A stretch of DNA of 28,793 nt from CAILUG01 sp038125665 (GCA_038125665.1 JAYPEI010000023.1:1-28793); one strand, 5' to 3'; counted from the first letter of the stretch, positions 8,608-17,373 are shown. Notes: a model not told the origin generated them from the letters alone. Numbers and translations: made by a program.

Positions 8608-9750
8608 CTAATTAGCTTTGAAAGGTAAGTAGGTTGCGGCTTGCTCTTTGTATGTCCGCACATGATCAGCTTCACTTGTAACAAAGTCTTTTATTGCATC
8701 TCGAAATTGTTGATGAGCAATCCAATGCAAACTGTAAGTGGTCACTGGCTCAAAGCCCCTTTGAATTTTATGTTCACCCTGTGCACCTGAGTCAAAGCGT
8801 TGTAATCCCTCACGAATACACAATTCAATGCCTTGATAGTAACAGGTTTCAAAATGCAGCATATCCATCTCTGAGTCACACCCCCAATAACGACCATAGA
8901 GTGTGTTCTTGTCCAAGAAAAAGAGGGCACCTGCGCAAGGCTTACCCTGCTTAAGTGCAAAAAGTAGACGCATGTACTTCCCTTCACTCCTTGCCAATCG
9001 CAAGAAGAAATCTAGATTTAAGTAGGGGGGGCGACCACGTACATGATAGGTATTGGCATAATATTGATAGAAAGTTTGCCATTGCTCTGGACTAACTTCT
9101 TGGCCATGTAACCAGCTGAAGGTGATCCCAGCCTTTTTAACTTTCTGACGCTCCTTGCGTAAATTCTTCCTCTTGCGTGAATTTAAACTCGCAAGAAAAT
9201 CATCAAAATCTTTATAGTTATTGTTAAACCATTGATATTGACAACCTTCTCTCAGAACCAGCTCTTCACGATTAAAGTCAAATAAATCTGTTTTATTTGG
9301 AAATAGTAAGTGCCAACTTTCTATATTCTTTTCTACTGCCATGTTCTCTACGATGGGCGCAAGAATACTAAATGCCTCCCTCAAGCTTACTTCTGCAGAC
9401 AAACCTACCCTAGGGCCCGCACATGGAGTATAGGGTGCTGCAGTCAACAATTTTGGATAATAGCTAAAGCCGTGGCGTTGGTAAGCCTCAGCCCACGCCC
9501 AATCGAAAACATACTCTCCATAAGAATGATCTTTTAGAAAAAGCGGTAAACACGCAAGAAGATCCCCTGCTTCATTCTCTAGTAATAAATGTTGTGGTTT
9601 CCAACCCTTCGCAGGGACCGTGCAGCCAGATTCCTCCAAGGCAGCTAAAAAACCATGGCGTAGAAATGGATAATGACAGAACAGGGCGTCCCACTGCTCA
9701 GCTGTAATCTCTAGGACACTGTTAATAAAACGGGTTGTCCCTAACGACAT
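8608..9750 (-). CDS. FemAB-like (DUF482) acyltransferase-fold protein
   Basis: 380-residue soluble protein of the DUF482/FemAB_like family, with an acetyltransferase (GNAT-like) fold. Recognisable parts are WDALFCHYPFLRHGFLAALEESGC near the N-terminus, TPCAGPRVG (about 107-116), the basic stretch SRKRKNLRKERQKV (about 190-204), and the C-terminal GALFFLDKNTLYGRYWGC and FDSGAQGEHKIQRGF. These are typical of the family, often labelled peptidoglycan-biosynthesis-like from distant FemX similarity. The substrate is not known. It converges on ubiA and diverges from the PHP-domain gene, with no operon partner. Confidence 0.8.
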   Translation of the reverse strand: MSLGTTRFINSVLEITAEQWDALFCHYPFLRHGFLAALEESGCTVPAKGWKPQHLLLENEAGDLLACLPLFLKDHSYGEYVFDWAWAEAYQRHGFSYYPKLLTAAPYTPCAGPRVGLSAEVSLREAFSILAPIVENMAVEKNIESWHLLFPNKTDLFDFNREELVLREGCQYQWFNNNYKDFDDFLASLNSRKRKNLRKERQKVKKAGITFSWLHGQEVSPEQWQTFYQYYANTYHVRGRPPYLNLDFFLRLARSEGKYMRLLFALKQGKPCAGALFFLDKNTLYGRYWGCDSEMDMLHFETCYYQGIELCIREGLQRFDSGAQGEHKIQRGFEPVTTYSLHWIAHQQFRDAIKDFVTSEADHVRTYKEQAATYLPFKAN

Positions 9751-9833
9751 ACCTCTTTACTCTCTACAACTGTGTTTTATGTTAACCCTTAATAGCTATC
9801 AGACGGCACTCTTTTCTTTCTAACGATGGCGCT

Positions 9834-9847
9834 TTTACCGTGGTAAA
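9834..9847. promoter_or_regulatory. 14-bp palindrome ahead of the PHP-domain gene
   Basis: TTTACC-gt-GGTAAA is a perfect 6-2-6 inverted repeat ending 26 bases before the start codon, in the 123-base gap shared with the divergent FemAB-like gene. The 2-base centre suits a DNA-binding site better than an RNA hairpin. No regulator can be named. Confidence 0.3.
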
Positions 9848-9873
9848 GTTCTGTTTACCTAACTGGAGACACT

Positions 9874-10740
9874 ATGAATACAAATAACTTAAGCCTTAAC
9901 ATTCAGAAGGTCTCTGTCCATGGTGGCCATAGTGGTCAGTTTTGCCATCACGCTCGCTCTACTTTACAAGAAGTCGTTGAAGCCTATATTTCAGAAGGTT
10001 TCAGCTGGGTTGGTCTTACTGAACATATGCCTCCCACTAATGACCATTTCCGTTATCCTGATGAAGTTGACAGTAATCTTAAATCCACAGAGCTCAAAGT
10101 ACGATTCAGGGAATATTTCCGTGAATGTCGTCGCCTTCAAGCTCTGTACAAAAATAAAATCGTCTTACTCGCAGCTTTTGAAACTGAGCACTATCCAGGC
10201 TCTATCCATTTTATCCAAGATTTGATCGCCGAGACTCAGCCAGATTATATCGTTGGTTCAGTGCATCATGTACACAGTCATTGTATCGATTACAACCTTG
10301 ATCATTACAAGAGAGCTTTAGATGTTTCCGGCTCCTTGGAGCAATTGTATTGTGACTATTTCGATGCCCAGTACGATCTGATCATGACCTTAAAACCATC
10401 AGTGGTAGGCCACTTCGATTTAATTCGTATTTTTGACGATAATTACAAATCTACGTTGGCGCTAAGCAATGTAAAAGAACGAATCACTCGAAACTTGACA
10501 CTTATTGCACAAGAAAACCTGATTCTGGATTATAACCTTAGGGGTTTATTCAAAGGCCAAGAGCCTTATCCCAGTGAGCGTATTGTAGACGAAGCTATAG
10601 CGCTTGGTATTGCTGTGGTACCTGGGGATGATTCTCATGGGGTTAGCAGTGTTGGGGCCCATTGGGAAACAGCATTACAGCGACTTTTGACTGCTGGGCA
10701 CAATTGCCAATGGGAGAGACCGAAACTATATAGCTACTAG
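9874..10740 (+). CDS. PHP-domain phosphoesterase, histidinol-phosphatase-like
   Basis: 288-residue protein of the PHP metal-dependent phosphoesterase family, closest in appearance to the HisJ/HisK histidinol-phosphatase group (histidine synthesis, histidinol phosphate to histidinol). Metal-binding motifs in order are HGGHSGQFCHHA (about 17-28), LTEHMPP (about 49-55), AFETEHYPG, GSVHHVHSH, VGHFDLIR and GDDSH near the C-terminus. The first motif reads H-x-x-H rather than the usual H-x-H, which seems to be a subgroup trait. TGGAG lies 6 bases ahead of the ATG. No his genes are nearby, so the phosphatase substrate is an inference from family only. Confidence 0.83.
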   Translation: MNTNNLSLNIQKVSVHGGHSGQFCHHARSTLQEVVEAYISEGFSWVGLTEHMPPTNDHFRYPDEVDSNLKSTELKVRFREYFRECRRLQALYKNKIVLLAAFETEHYPGSIHFIQDLIAETQPDYIVGSVHHVHSHCIDYNLDHYKRALDVSGSLEQLYCDYFDAQYDLIMTLKPSVVGHFDLIRIFDDNYKSTLALSNVKERITRNLTLIAQENLILDYNLRGLFKGQEPYPSERIVDEAIALGIAVVPGDDSHGVSSVGAHWETALQRLLTAGHNCQWERPKLYSY

Positions 10741-10753
10741 TCACATCTATGTA

Positions 10754-11518
10754 TTACTTGAGGCTTCGTAAGAAAACCATCTGTTTGCCCTTGCTATCAG
10801 AGGCACTAAATTGGTAACCATCTCCTGCAAAATCACGCAAGTCAGCGGGTTTTTCTGGGCGATTCCTGATAATCCATGCACTCATCTTGCCCCGCGCTTT
10901 TTTTGCATGAAAACTGATGATCTTATAATTACCTGCATAGCCTTCTTTGAATACAGGCTCAATTACATCACTTCCTAAGGCGGTTGGATCAATCGCAGAG
11001 AAATATTCTTGAGAAGCCAAATTTACTAAAGGCTGGCCTCTCAATTGCTTCTTCAGCGTCTCTGTGATGGTAGTACCCCAGAAACTATAGAGGTCTTTAC
11101 CGCGTGGGTTAGCAAGCTTTGTTCCCATTTCCAAACGGTAAGGCTGAATTAGATCCAGTGGTCGTAACAAACCATATAGGCCTGAGAGAATACGAAGATG
11201 CTGTTGTGCAAAGGCGATATCCTTAGCAAGCCAATTTTGGGCCCCTAGTCCTTCATAGACATCTCCCTGAAAGGCAAACAGCGCTTGTTTTGCATTACTT
11301 AATGAAAATGGAAGTGCCCAAGCCTGATTTCTCTGCGCATTTAGCTGCGCTAACTTAGGGGAAATCTTTTGCAAAGTTTGCAATTTTGTTGGGCTGTAGT
11401 GCTTTAAAACAGTGTTTATTTCTTTTGCCTGTTCAAGAAAATCGGGTTGTGTTGCGCGTGCAACAGGCGCAGGTTGTTCAAAATTTAGTGTTTTAGCGGG
11501 TGAAATAACTATCAACAT
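10754..11518 (-). CDS. yaaA: Peroxide stress protein YaaA (DUF328/UPF0246)
   Basis: 254-residue cytoplasmic protein. In E. coli YaaA is induced by OxyR and lowers free iron and oxidative DNA damage during peroxide stress. The hallmark N-terminus MLIVISPAKTLNFE is present, followed by RILSGLYGLLRPLDLIQPYRLEMGT (about 110-135), the conserved DLYSFWG segment, NLASQEYFSA, and the C-terminal SFHAKKARGKMSAW and FAGDGYQF. Length is normal for the family. It runs convergent with the PHP-domain gene and divergent from the universal stress gene, sharing a short intergenic region with it. No OxyR site was recognisable by eye. Confidence 0.93.
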   Translation of the reverse strand: MLIVISPAKTLNFEQPAPVARATQPDFLEQAKEINTVLKHYSPTKLQTLQKISPKLAQLNAQRNQAWALPFSLSNAKQALFAFQGDVYEGLGAQNWLAKDIAFAQQHLRILSGLYGLLRPLDLIQPYRLEMGTKLANPRGKDLYSFWGTTITETLKKQLRGQPLVNLASQEYFSAIDPTALGSDVIEPVFKEGYAGNYKIISFHAKKARGKMSAWIIRNRPEKPADLRDFAGDGYQFSASDSKGKQMVFLRSLK

Positions 11519-11596
11519 CAGGCGCTTAATCTCGTTGTAATATAGATTTTCATATAAGCTAGGTATTCTACCTATTTTTTGTTAAGAGGATAATGC

Positions 11597-11610
11597 TTGA
11601 CCTAAATCAT
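11597..11610 (+). promoter_or_regulatory. FNR/Anr-type box ahead of the universal stress gene
   Basis: TTGACCTAAATCAT matches the FNR/Anr consensus TTGAT-N4-ATCAA at 8 of 10 positions. It lies 47 bases ahead of the GTG at 11658. Anr control of universal stress genes is known in Pseudomonas. A sister site with one base changed is at the right end of the window. Confidence 0.55.
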
Positions 11611-11657
11611 GCACAGTGGGGAGAATTACCTTAAGAAAGGTCAAGGAAGACGTTCAA

Positions 11658-12107
11658 GTGAGTAACAATATGAGTAACTATCAAAAAATTCTGGTTGCGG
11701 TAGATCTTTCTGATGAAACTAATCTGGTACTCAACAAAGCCCTGGCTTTAAGTAGTGGTACTGACGCTGAAATCCATCTTTTGCACGTTCTTGAGCCCGT
11801 TGCCGTGGGTTATGCCGTAGAGGTCACTAGCGTAGATATTGAAGGTCTGCATGCTGAAGCTACTGAGTACGCACGTGAGGCGATGAAAGCGCTCGGTGCG
11901 ACTTTGAGCCTACCTGTTGAAAGACAACATATCACTCTAGGACAACCAGCTCGAGAAATTCGCGAACTAGCTAAAACACTGGAGACAGACTTAGTCATAA
12001 TGGGCGGCCATGGTAAGCATGGCTTTGAACTTTTATTTGGTTCAACTTCCAGTGGAGTGACTCACGGAATTACCTGCGATCTACTTATAGTCCATCTACC
12101 TAATTGA
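11658..12107 (+). CDS. Universal stress protein, UspA family
   Basis: Small cytoplasmic stress protein, 149 residues from the chosen start. It shows the Usp fold: YQKILVAVDLSDETN as first strand and loop, EIHLLHVLEPV, then RELAKTLETDLVIMGGHGKHG and the terminal LLFGSTSSGVTHGITCDLLIV. The glycine motif G-x2-G-x5-GS is shorter than the ATP-binding type (G-x2-G-x9-G), so it resembles the UspA branch more than ATP-binding forms. A GTG at 11616 opens the frame further, but the GTG at 11658 has AAGGAAG 8 bases ahead; ATG 11670 (MSNYQKIL) is an alternative without a ribosome site. The FNR-like box upstream also fits these later starts. It is coupled to the next gene by a one-base overlap. Confidence 0.88.
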   Translation: MSNNMSNYQKILVAVDLSDETNLVLNKALALSSGTDAEIHLLHVLEPVAVGYAVEVTSVDIEGLHAEATEYAREAMKALGATLSLPVERQHITLGQPAREIRELAKTLETDLVIMGGHGKHGFELLFGSTSSGVTHGITCDLLIVHLPN

Positions 12108-12478
12108 TGAATTTACCCCGCCCCGACCAGCTATTACAATTTCTACACAAACTAGCGCTTATGCTCGGTTGGCTAAGACCTATTTTGCTGGCCCTTGCCG
12201 TGATGGGAGTTGTTGTTTCTGGGAAGGCAATGCTTGATGGTTCCCAGCTGTACGATATGCAATTAAAGCTTGGGCTGCTTTTTTCCCTATGGTGTCTGAT
12301 TCTTTACGCCACTTTGCAGCTATTTCGTCAGTTACCTCCGCCTGTATTACCCAAGCTTAGTCTTTATGAGCGTGTTCGTAACCGCCTTAACCTATGGTTA
12401 CGTCAAGGTTTGGCAGTATTTATCATTGTGGTAACTATCATTTTATTTCGAGTTAGTTTTCGTTTACTTACAATTTAA
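12107..12478 (+). CDS. Small inner-membrane protein, unknown
   Basis: I do not recognise this 123-residue protein. It has three hydrophobic stretches: about 20-41 (WLRPILLALAVMGVVVSGKA), about 53-72 (LKLGLLFSLWCLILYATLQL), and about 100-120 (LAVFIIVVTIILFRVSF). A basic loop with RVRNRLNLWLRQ separates the last two, so it is predicted to be an inner-membrane protein. The ATG overlaps the stop of the universal stress gene by one base (TGATG), a classic coupling arrangement; a TTG one codon earlier is possible. The tight coupling suggests a joint role with the stress protein, but nothing in the sequence shows what it is. Confidence 0.75.
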   Translation: MNLPRPDQLLQFLHKLALMLGWLRPILLALAVMGVVVSGKAMLDGSQLYDMQLKLGLLFSLWCLILYATLQLFRQLPPPVLPKLSLYERVRNRLNLWLRQGLAVFIIVVTIILFRVSFRLLTI

Positions 12479-12510
12479 CCCTTTCCCTTTCCCAACCGAG
12501 GAAATTGACA

Positions 12511-14646
12511 ATGCGTTGTTCTGCTCTTAACAGCCAATCAACTTTAAGTTCTACAATAGACATAGTCTCTGCAGCTTCAAGTCTATTTTTGAATAGCGCA
12601 AAATTGTTGCTTTCCATAGTTAGTCTCACTTATCTAGCTTCATGCTCTGAACCTCCAGTTACAGAACCTAAAGTTAACGCTGAGCCATTCGTCTATGAGG
12701 CAGATCGATTTGCTGATATCCGGGTTTTACGCTATCAGGTACCCGGGTTCGATGAACTGCCATTGCAACAAAAGGTCTTGCTCTACTATCTTTCAGAGGC
12801 AGGAATGAGTGGCCGTGATATCTTCTGGGATCAAAATTATCGACATAATTTGCGAATCCGTCACTTGCTTGAGGGTATTGTCCGTCACTACGGGGGAGAT
12901 CGAGAAACCGCTGAGTTTCTATCTTTTCTAAGCTATACCAAGCGAGTGTGGTTTGCTAATGGTATTCACCATCACTACAGTGGAGACAAATTTATCCCAG
13001 GGTTTTCTGCCAGATATTTAAAAGAATTGGTAGCGAATAGTCCTGATAGTAATTGGCCGTTAGAAGAAGACCAAAGTATAGAGGAAGTTCTAGAAGAATT
13101 AGAGCCCATTATCTTTGACCCAACAGTTGATGCAAAAATCACGCTATTAAATGATGGCACTGATAAGGTCGTTGGTTCTGCTGTAAATTTCTATGAAGAT
13201 GTAACAGAAGAAGATGTCCTAGCTTTCTATTCGGCTAGGCAAGATGCAAACCCTCAGCACCCCATCTCCCACGGTCTAAATTCCAAGCTTGTCAGAGAAA
13301 ATGGTCAACTTATTGAAAAAGTATGGAAAGAAGATGGCATGTACGGCCCTGCAATTAAAGAAATTACACAATGGTTAGAGCTTGCCGTGGGAGTGGCAGA
13401 AAATGATAAGCAACGCCAAGCTTTGCTTGCTTTAATCAAATATTATCGCAGCGGTGACCTTGCAGACTTCGATGCCTACAATGTAGCTTGGGTTGCAGAT
13501 GTGGATTCACAGACTGACGCTACTAATGGCTTTATTGAGGTATATAAAGACCCACTAGGGCTGCGCGGCTCCTACGAATCCGTGGTTTCTTTTAAAGATG
13601 AGATCGCCACTAAACGTATTGGCGCCATTGCAGCTAAAGCACAATGGTTTGAGGACAACTCCACTATTGCCGATGAGCATAAAAAAACCAAGGTAGTTGG
13701 TATTACAGGTAAAGCGATAACAGTGGTTTCCGAAACGGGAGACGCCTCCCCCTCAACACCTATTGGTATAAACTTACCTAATTCGTCCTGGATACGTGCT
13801 GAGCATGGCTCGAAGTCAGTGTCCTTATCAAACATTACCACTGCCTACGATTCTTCTGAAACAGGGGCTCTTGAAGAGTTTGCTTGGGATGATGTAGAAG
13901 TAAGACGTGCTCGAGAGTTTGGGCAACTCGCTGGCTTATTACACACAGATATGCACGAAGTCATAGGCCATGCCTCTGGGCAACTAAACCCAGGCGTTGG
14001 AACTGCTGCAGAAACCTTAAAGCAATATGCTTCTGCCATGGAAGAGGGTAGGGCGGATTTAGTTGCCTTATATTATCTAATGGACCCTATGCTTATTGAG
14101 CTAGGAGTGATGCCTTCGCTAGAGGTTGGTAAAGCAGAGTATGATCGCTACATTCGCAATGGACTCTTAACTCAACTTTATCGAGTTGAGCCAGGAAAGC
14201 AGATAGAAGAGGCCCACATGCGTAATCGTCAAGAAATTGCCAGTTGGGCTTATGAAAAAGGCCTATCTGAAAATGTCATAGAAAGACGTGAAAAAGAGGG
14301 TAAAACATATTTTGTTGTGAACGATTACCAGAAATTGCGTAGCCTGTTTGGACAACTTCTGCGTGAACATCAACGCATTAAAAGTGAGGGTGACTTTGAA
14401 GCTGCTCGCGCGTTAATAGAAAACTACGGAACAAAAGTAGACTCAGAATTACATGCTGAAGTCATATCACGCTATTCAGCTTTAAACGTTGCACCCTACT
14501 CTGGCTTTATTAATCCTGTGCTCTTACCTGTGTATGAAGAAGGCGGTGCCGAGATCATTGATATTCACCTAGAATATCCAACTGATTTCACAGAGCAAAT
14601 GCTAGACTACTCAGAGCGCTACAGTTTCCTACCTTGGGCTAACTAG
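12511..14646 (+). CDS. M49-family (dipeptidyl peptidase III-like) zinc peptidase lipoprotein
   Basis: 711-residue predicted zinc metallopeptidase. The family M49 signature HEVIGH (HExxGH) is at 482-487, and the second motif EEGRAD with further zinc and catalytic glutamates is at 511-516. The spacing of about 25 residues between them fits M49. DPP III enzymes remove dipeptides from the N-termini of short peptides. The N-terminus carries a hydrophobic stretch ending in LASC, a good lipobox with Cys45, so the protein is probably lipid-anchored on the cell envelope rather than cytoplasmic. The ATG at 12511 has GAGGA 8 bases ahead. A TTG at 12589 would give a more usual short signal peptide. It stands alone and converges on the TonB-receptor gene. 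Confidence 0.85.
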   Translation: MRCSALNSQSTLSSTIDIVSAASSLFLNSAKLLLSIVSLTYLASCSEPPVTEPKVNAEPFVYEADRFADIRVLRYQVPGFDELPLQQKVLLYYLSEAGMSGRDIFWDQNYRHNLRIRHLLEGIVRHYGGDRETAEFLSFLSYTKRVWFANGIHHHYSGDKFIPGFSARYLKELVANSPDSNWPLEEDQSIEEVLEELEPIIFDPTVDAKITLLNDGTDKVVGSAVNFYEDVTEEDVLAFYSARQDANPQHPISHGLNSKLVRENGQLIEKVWKEDGMYGPAIKEITQWLELAVGVAENDKQRQALLALIKYYRSGDLADFDAYNVAWVADVDSQTDATNGFIEVYKDPLGLRGSYESVVSFKDEIATKRIGAIAAKAQWFEDNSTIADEHKKTKVVGITGKAITVVSETGDASPSTPIGINLPNSSWIRAEHGSKSVSLSNITTAYDSSETGALEEFAWDDVEVRRAREFGQLAGLLHTDMHEVIGHASGQLNPGVGTAAETLKQYASAMEEGRADLVALYYLMDPMLIELGVMPSLEVGKAEYDRYIRNGLLTQLYRVEPGKQIEEAHMRNRQEIASWAYEKGLSENVIERREKEGKTYFVVNDYQKLRSLFGQLLREHQRIKSEGDFEAARALIENYGTKVDSELHAEVISRYSALNVAPYSGFINPVLLPVYEEGGAEIIDIHLEYPTDFTEQMLDYSERYSFLPWAN

Positions 14647-14729
14647 GCTTTGATGAAGACACAATTTAAACTCACTGCGCGGCCTTAATGTCAATTTAAG
14701 TCCTGCAGTATTTATTTGGTTGGCCCTAC

Positions 14730-17327
14730 CTATAGAAAATTATATTTTATTCCTACTGATGCTGAAGTGCCATTGTGCCAGCTATTGACATCAAACCCGT
14801 TGCCCTGCAGCGTTTCACGCTTCATGTTTAGAAGATTTTTCCCCTTGAATTCAAATTCCCACTGTCCTTCATTGAACAAACGAGTAAAAATGAAGTCAAG
14901 CTCACCATAAGGTTGATCTAGTACATCAGGGGCACCCAAGATGCCTACTTCACGAATTTTCTCACCAGTTAGGTGATAAACAAGAGAGGCCCTCTGGTTG
15001 TACTCATTATCGTAACCGAGTTGTACATTCCAAATAAAGTCAGCCTGGCCTTGCAAGCGCCTATTAGTATTTGTCAGAACTCCAGCCTGAAGAGGATCAA
15101 TATTGATACTAGACTCAATCAAGCTCAAATTAGCAGATACATAGAATCCTTCGAGTTTGTCACTAATAAAGTCTAGCCATCTGAAGCCATCAATCTCTAT
15201 ACCGTAGGTTTCAGCTGCCTCAGCATTAGTGTAAGAACGAATACCTGTAGAACTGGGCAGAATGATCATTTCTATAGGCTTGTCGAATTGTTTATAAAAA
15301 CCCCCTATGGAAATATTCTCATCGGCACTGAAATACCACTCCCAACGGATGTCGTAATTTTTCACGAAGGTATTTTCTAGTTCCGGATTACCGATGATGA
15401 AGATACCTGTCTCAGGATGTATAAAGACAGCAGGTGAGAGCTCTCTAAAATCTGGACGTGAGGTGGTTTCAGAGTAACTTGCACGTACCTGCATGTCATA
15501 ATCTTCTATGATATAGGTAGCAGTTACAACAGGATATAGTTGGTCGCTACTGTTGTTCGCATTGACAGTTTGATTTTTATTGAACAAGTTAAATGTGGTG
15601 ACGTTCTGGTCAGACGCTTCCGAACGAACACCTGCCATTAACCTGACACTTGGAGATACCTCTACATCTACTTCTAGATATAATGCATCCACCACTTGAT
15701 CAGCAAAGTAGTTATCAGTTGCCTGTGTTGTCTCTCGAAGAAAGAACCCATCAGGGCTAATAGTTTCCTGAGTAAAAATTTCCTCTAGGGTAGGACGAAA
15801 GAAAATTTCAGGGTTTGCTGCTAAGATTTTGCCATTAGGTACAAAGTTAAAACTACGCACAGAAGAGTCGCGTGCTCTTTCCACTCGAGAACCACCAAAG
15901 TTTAAAGTGGTATACGTATCGAAGGGAGTATTAAAGTAAAGCTCAACATTCACTCCGTAATCGGTAACATTATCTTCTAGCTCTGCCCAAAGCCGTCTGT
16001 TTGCATCTTGACGCTGTGAGAAGCGATAAGCTTGTCTGGAGGCATCCCAATCATATCGATAATCACGTGTATCAGGCGCATCTCTTTTAGCCGTGGCCTC
16101 GGTGTAATGCCAATTCAAACGCGGTTGTAGGCTAGAATCAAAGTAGTGTTCACCATCAATCTGCATGGATAGTAAACCCTGTTCGACAAATTCTAGTCGT
16201 GTCCTCTTGACGTCCACACCCTCACTTTGCAGCAAACCTGTTTCAACACCTGCCATGTCGTAGGACTTTACCAGCTGCAAGACTGTAGCCTTAAGATTAT
16301 TATCTTGATCAATTTCCCAGCCTGCCGTTAAAAATCCGGAAGCATTAACATCTCGAGTTGTAGACATAAACTCAAATTGATCGCGCGGAACCAATTCACC
16401 TTCAAAGGCACCGGGGCCCCAGCTATTTCTGGAAATCGTTTTGGTGTCCCATGAGTTACCGATACTTAAATTTCCCAGTAAACCAATCTTCTGGTCACCG
16501 ATATATTTCACCAAGCCAAAGGTAGTCCCCAGACTCAGGTCTGGTTTAATTTTCTCTAAGCTTGTTGTGTAATTACCTGGGAGCGATTCACCGATGAGTT
16601 CAAGCTCTTCCTTACTTACACCATCTTTGTAGAAGAAATTATTTACTTTTAACTCTTTATCACCAGCGGTTGCTTGTTTTAACAGCTCAGGTATTGCACG
16701 AGTTCCATCATCTTTCCCAAGCCAATCGGTTCCTCCTCTGTTATAAACAAAGCCATCATCCCAAGTAGTGTTGCCAGAATACCCAAAGCCACTTGTTAAC
16801 TTTATAAAGCTTTCATCCGGCACAACCTTTGTCCGCATTTCTACCGCACCAGCCGCAAACTCAGCTGAGTATTTTGCTGAATAGGTTTTCTGCACCAGAA
16901 CACTTTCAATGATCCCTTGGGGAAACATATCCAGTGGAACCACCCGATTTATCGGCTCAGGGCTAGGTAATATAGATCCATTAAGCACAGAGCTAGAGTA
17001 CCTTTCTCCGAGTCCACGAATAAATACGAATTTGCCACCCTCAAGATTTATTCCTGATACTCGTTTTAAACCATCAGCCACATTTGAGTCACCCGCACGC
17101 GCAAACATCTCTGAATCCAGCACGTTGCTGATTGAAGCTGTTGCTCTCTTTTCATCAGGCACGTACTGACCTAGGGTTACTATCTCTGTTATGTCCCCAC
17201 CCATCACAGGGATGCGACCCTCTGCTATTGCATCATCCTGAGCATGCAATGTTGTAAGGAAGGCAACGCTGCTAAAGGCTGTACCTGCTTTAATGGCGAT
17301 TGTTAGTAACTTTTTGGTCTTGTTCAT
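14730..17327 (-). CDS. TonB-dependent outer-membrane receptor
   Basis: 865-residue outer-membrane receptor. A signal peptide (MNKTKKLLTIAIKAG to LHA, about 29 residues) is followed by a TonB-box-like EIVTLG (about 48-53) and a plug domain with GLKRVSGINLEGGKFVFIRGLGERY, SILPSPEPINRVVPLDMFP and SAEFAAGAVEMRTK. The rest is a long barrel with amphipathic strands and an aromatic C-terminal end (SVGIKYNFL). Such receptors import bulky or scarce ligands using TonB and the proton gradient. No TonB, ExbB/D, iron or sugar enzymes are adjacent, so the ligand is unknown. It lies 102 bases downstream of a large exported protein on the same strand, separated by a hairpin terminator. Confidence 0.92.
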   Translation of the reverse strand: MNKTKKLLTIAIKAGTAFSSVAFLTTLHAQDDAIAEGRIPVMGGDITEIVTLGQYVPDEKRATASISNVLDSEMFARAGDSNVADGLKRVSGINLEGGKFVFIRGLGERYSSSVLNGSILPSPEPINRVVPLDMFPQGIIESVLVQKTYSAKYSAEFAAGAVEMRTKVVPDESFIKLTSGFGYSGNTTWDDGFVYNRGGTDWLGKDDGTRAIPELLKQATAGDKELKVNNFFYKDGVSKEELELIGESLPGNYTTSLEKIKPDLSLGTTFGLVKYIGDQKIGLLGNLSIGNSWDTKTISRNSWGPGAFEGELVPRDQFEFMSTTRDVNASGFLTAGWEIDQDNNLKATVLQLVKSYDMAGVETGLLQSEGVDVKRTRLEFVEQGLLSMQIDGEHYFDSSLQPRLNWHYTEATAKRDAPDTRDYRYDWDASRQAYRFSQRQDANRRLWAELEDNVTDYGVNVELYFNTPFDTYTTLNFGGSRVERARDSSVRSFNFVPNGKILAANPEIFFRPTLEEIFTQETISPDGFFLRETTQATDNYFADQVVDALYLEVDVEVSPSVRLMAGVRSEASDQNVTTFNLFNKNQTVNANNSSDQLYPVVTATYIIEDYDMQVRASYSETTSRPDFRELSPAVFIHPETGIFIIGNPELENTFVKNYDIRWEWYFSADENISIGGFYKQFDKPIEMIILPSSTGIRSYTNAEAAETYGIEIDGFRWLDFISDKLEGFYVSANLSLIESSINIDPLQAGVLTNTNRRLQGQADFIWNVQLGYDNEYNQRASLVYHLTGEKIREVGILGAPDVLDQPYGELDFIFTRLFNEGQWEFEFKGKNLLNMKRETLQGNGFDVNSWHNGTSASVGIKYNFL

Positions 17328-17346
17328 AGTCTCTTCTCAAAGCAAA

Positions 17347-17373
17347 AGCCAACACCAGGGTAGGGTGTTGGCT
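17347..17373 (-). terminator. Intercistronic hairpin terminator
   Basis: AGCCAACACC (17347-17356) and GGTGTTGGCT (17364-17373) form a perfect 10-bp stem with a 7-base loop. On the minus strand the stem is followed by TTTGCTTT, a partial T tract. It sits after the exported-protein gene and before the receptor gene, so it probably lowers transcription into the receptor. It could also protect the 3' end of the upstream message. Confidence 0.7.

Noticed and set aside
20..9812. Shared 12-base string ATCAGACGGCAC near both 21 and 9799
   Set aside because: Several such pairs are expected by chance in a window of this size, and the flanks differ.
11616..11657. Extended N-terminus of the universal stress protein from GTG 11616
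   Set aside because: The extra 14 residues do not resemble the family, and the AAGGAAG ribosome site points to 11658.
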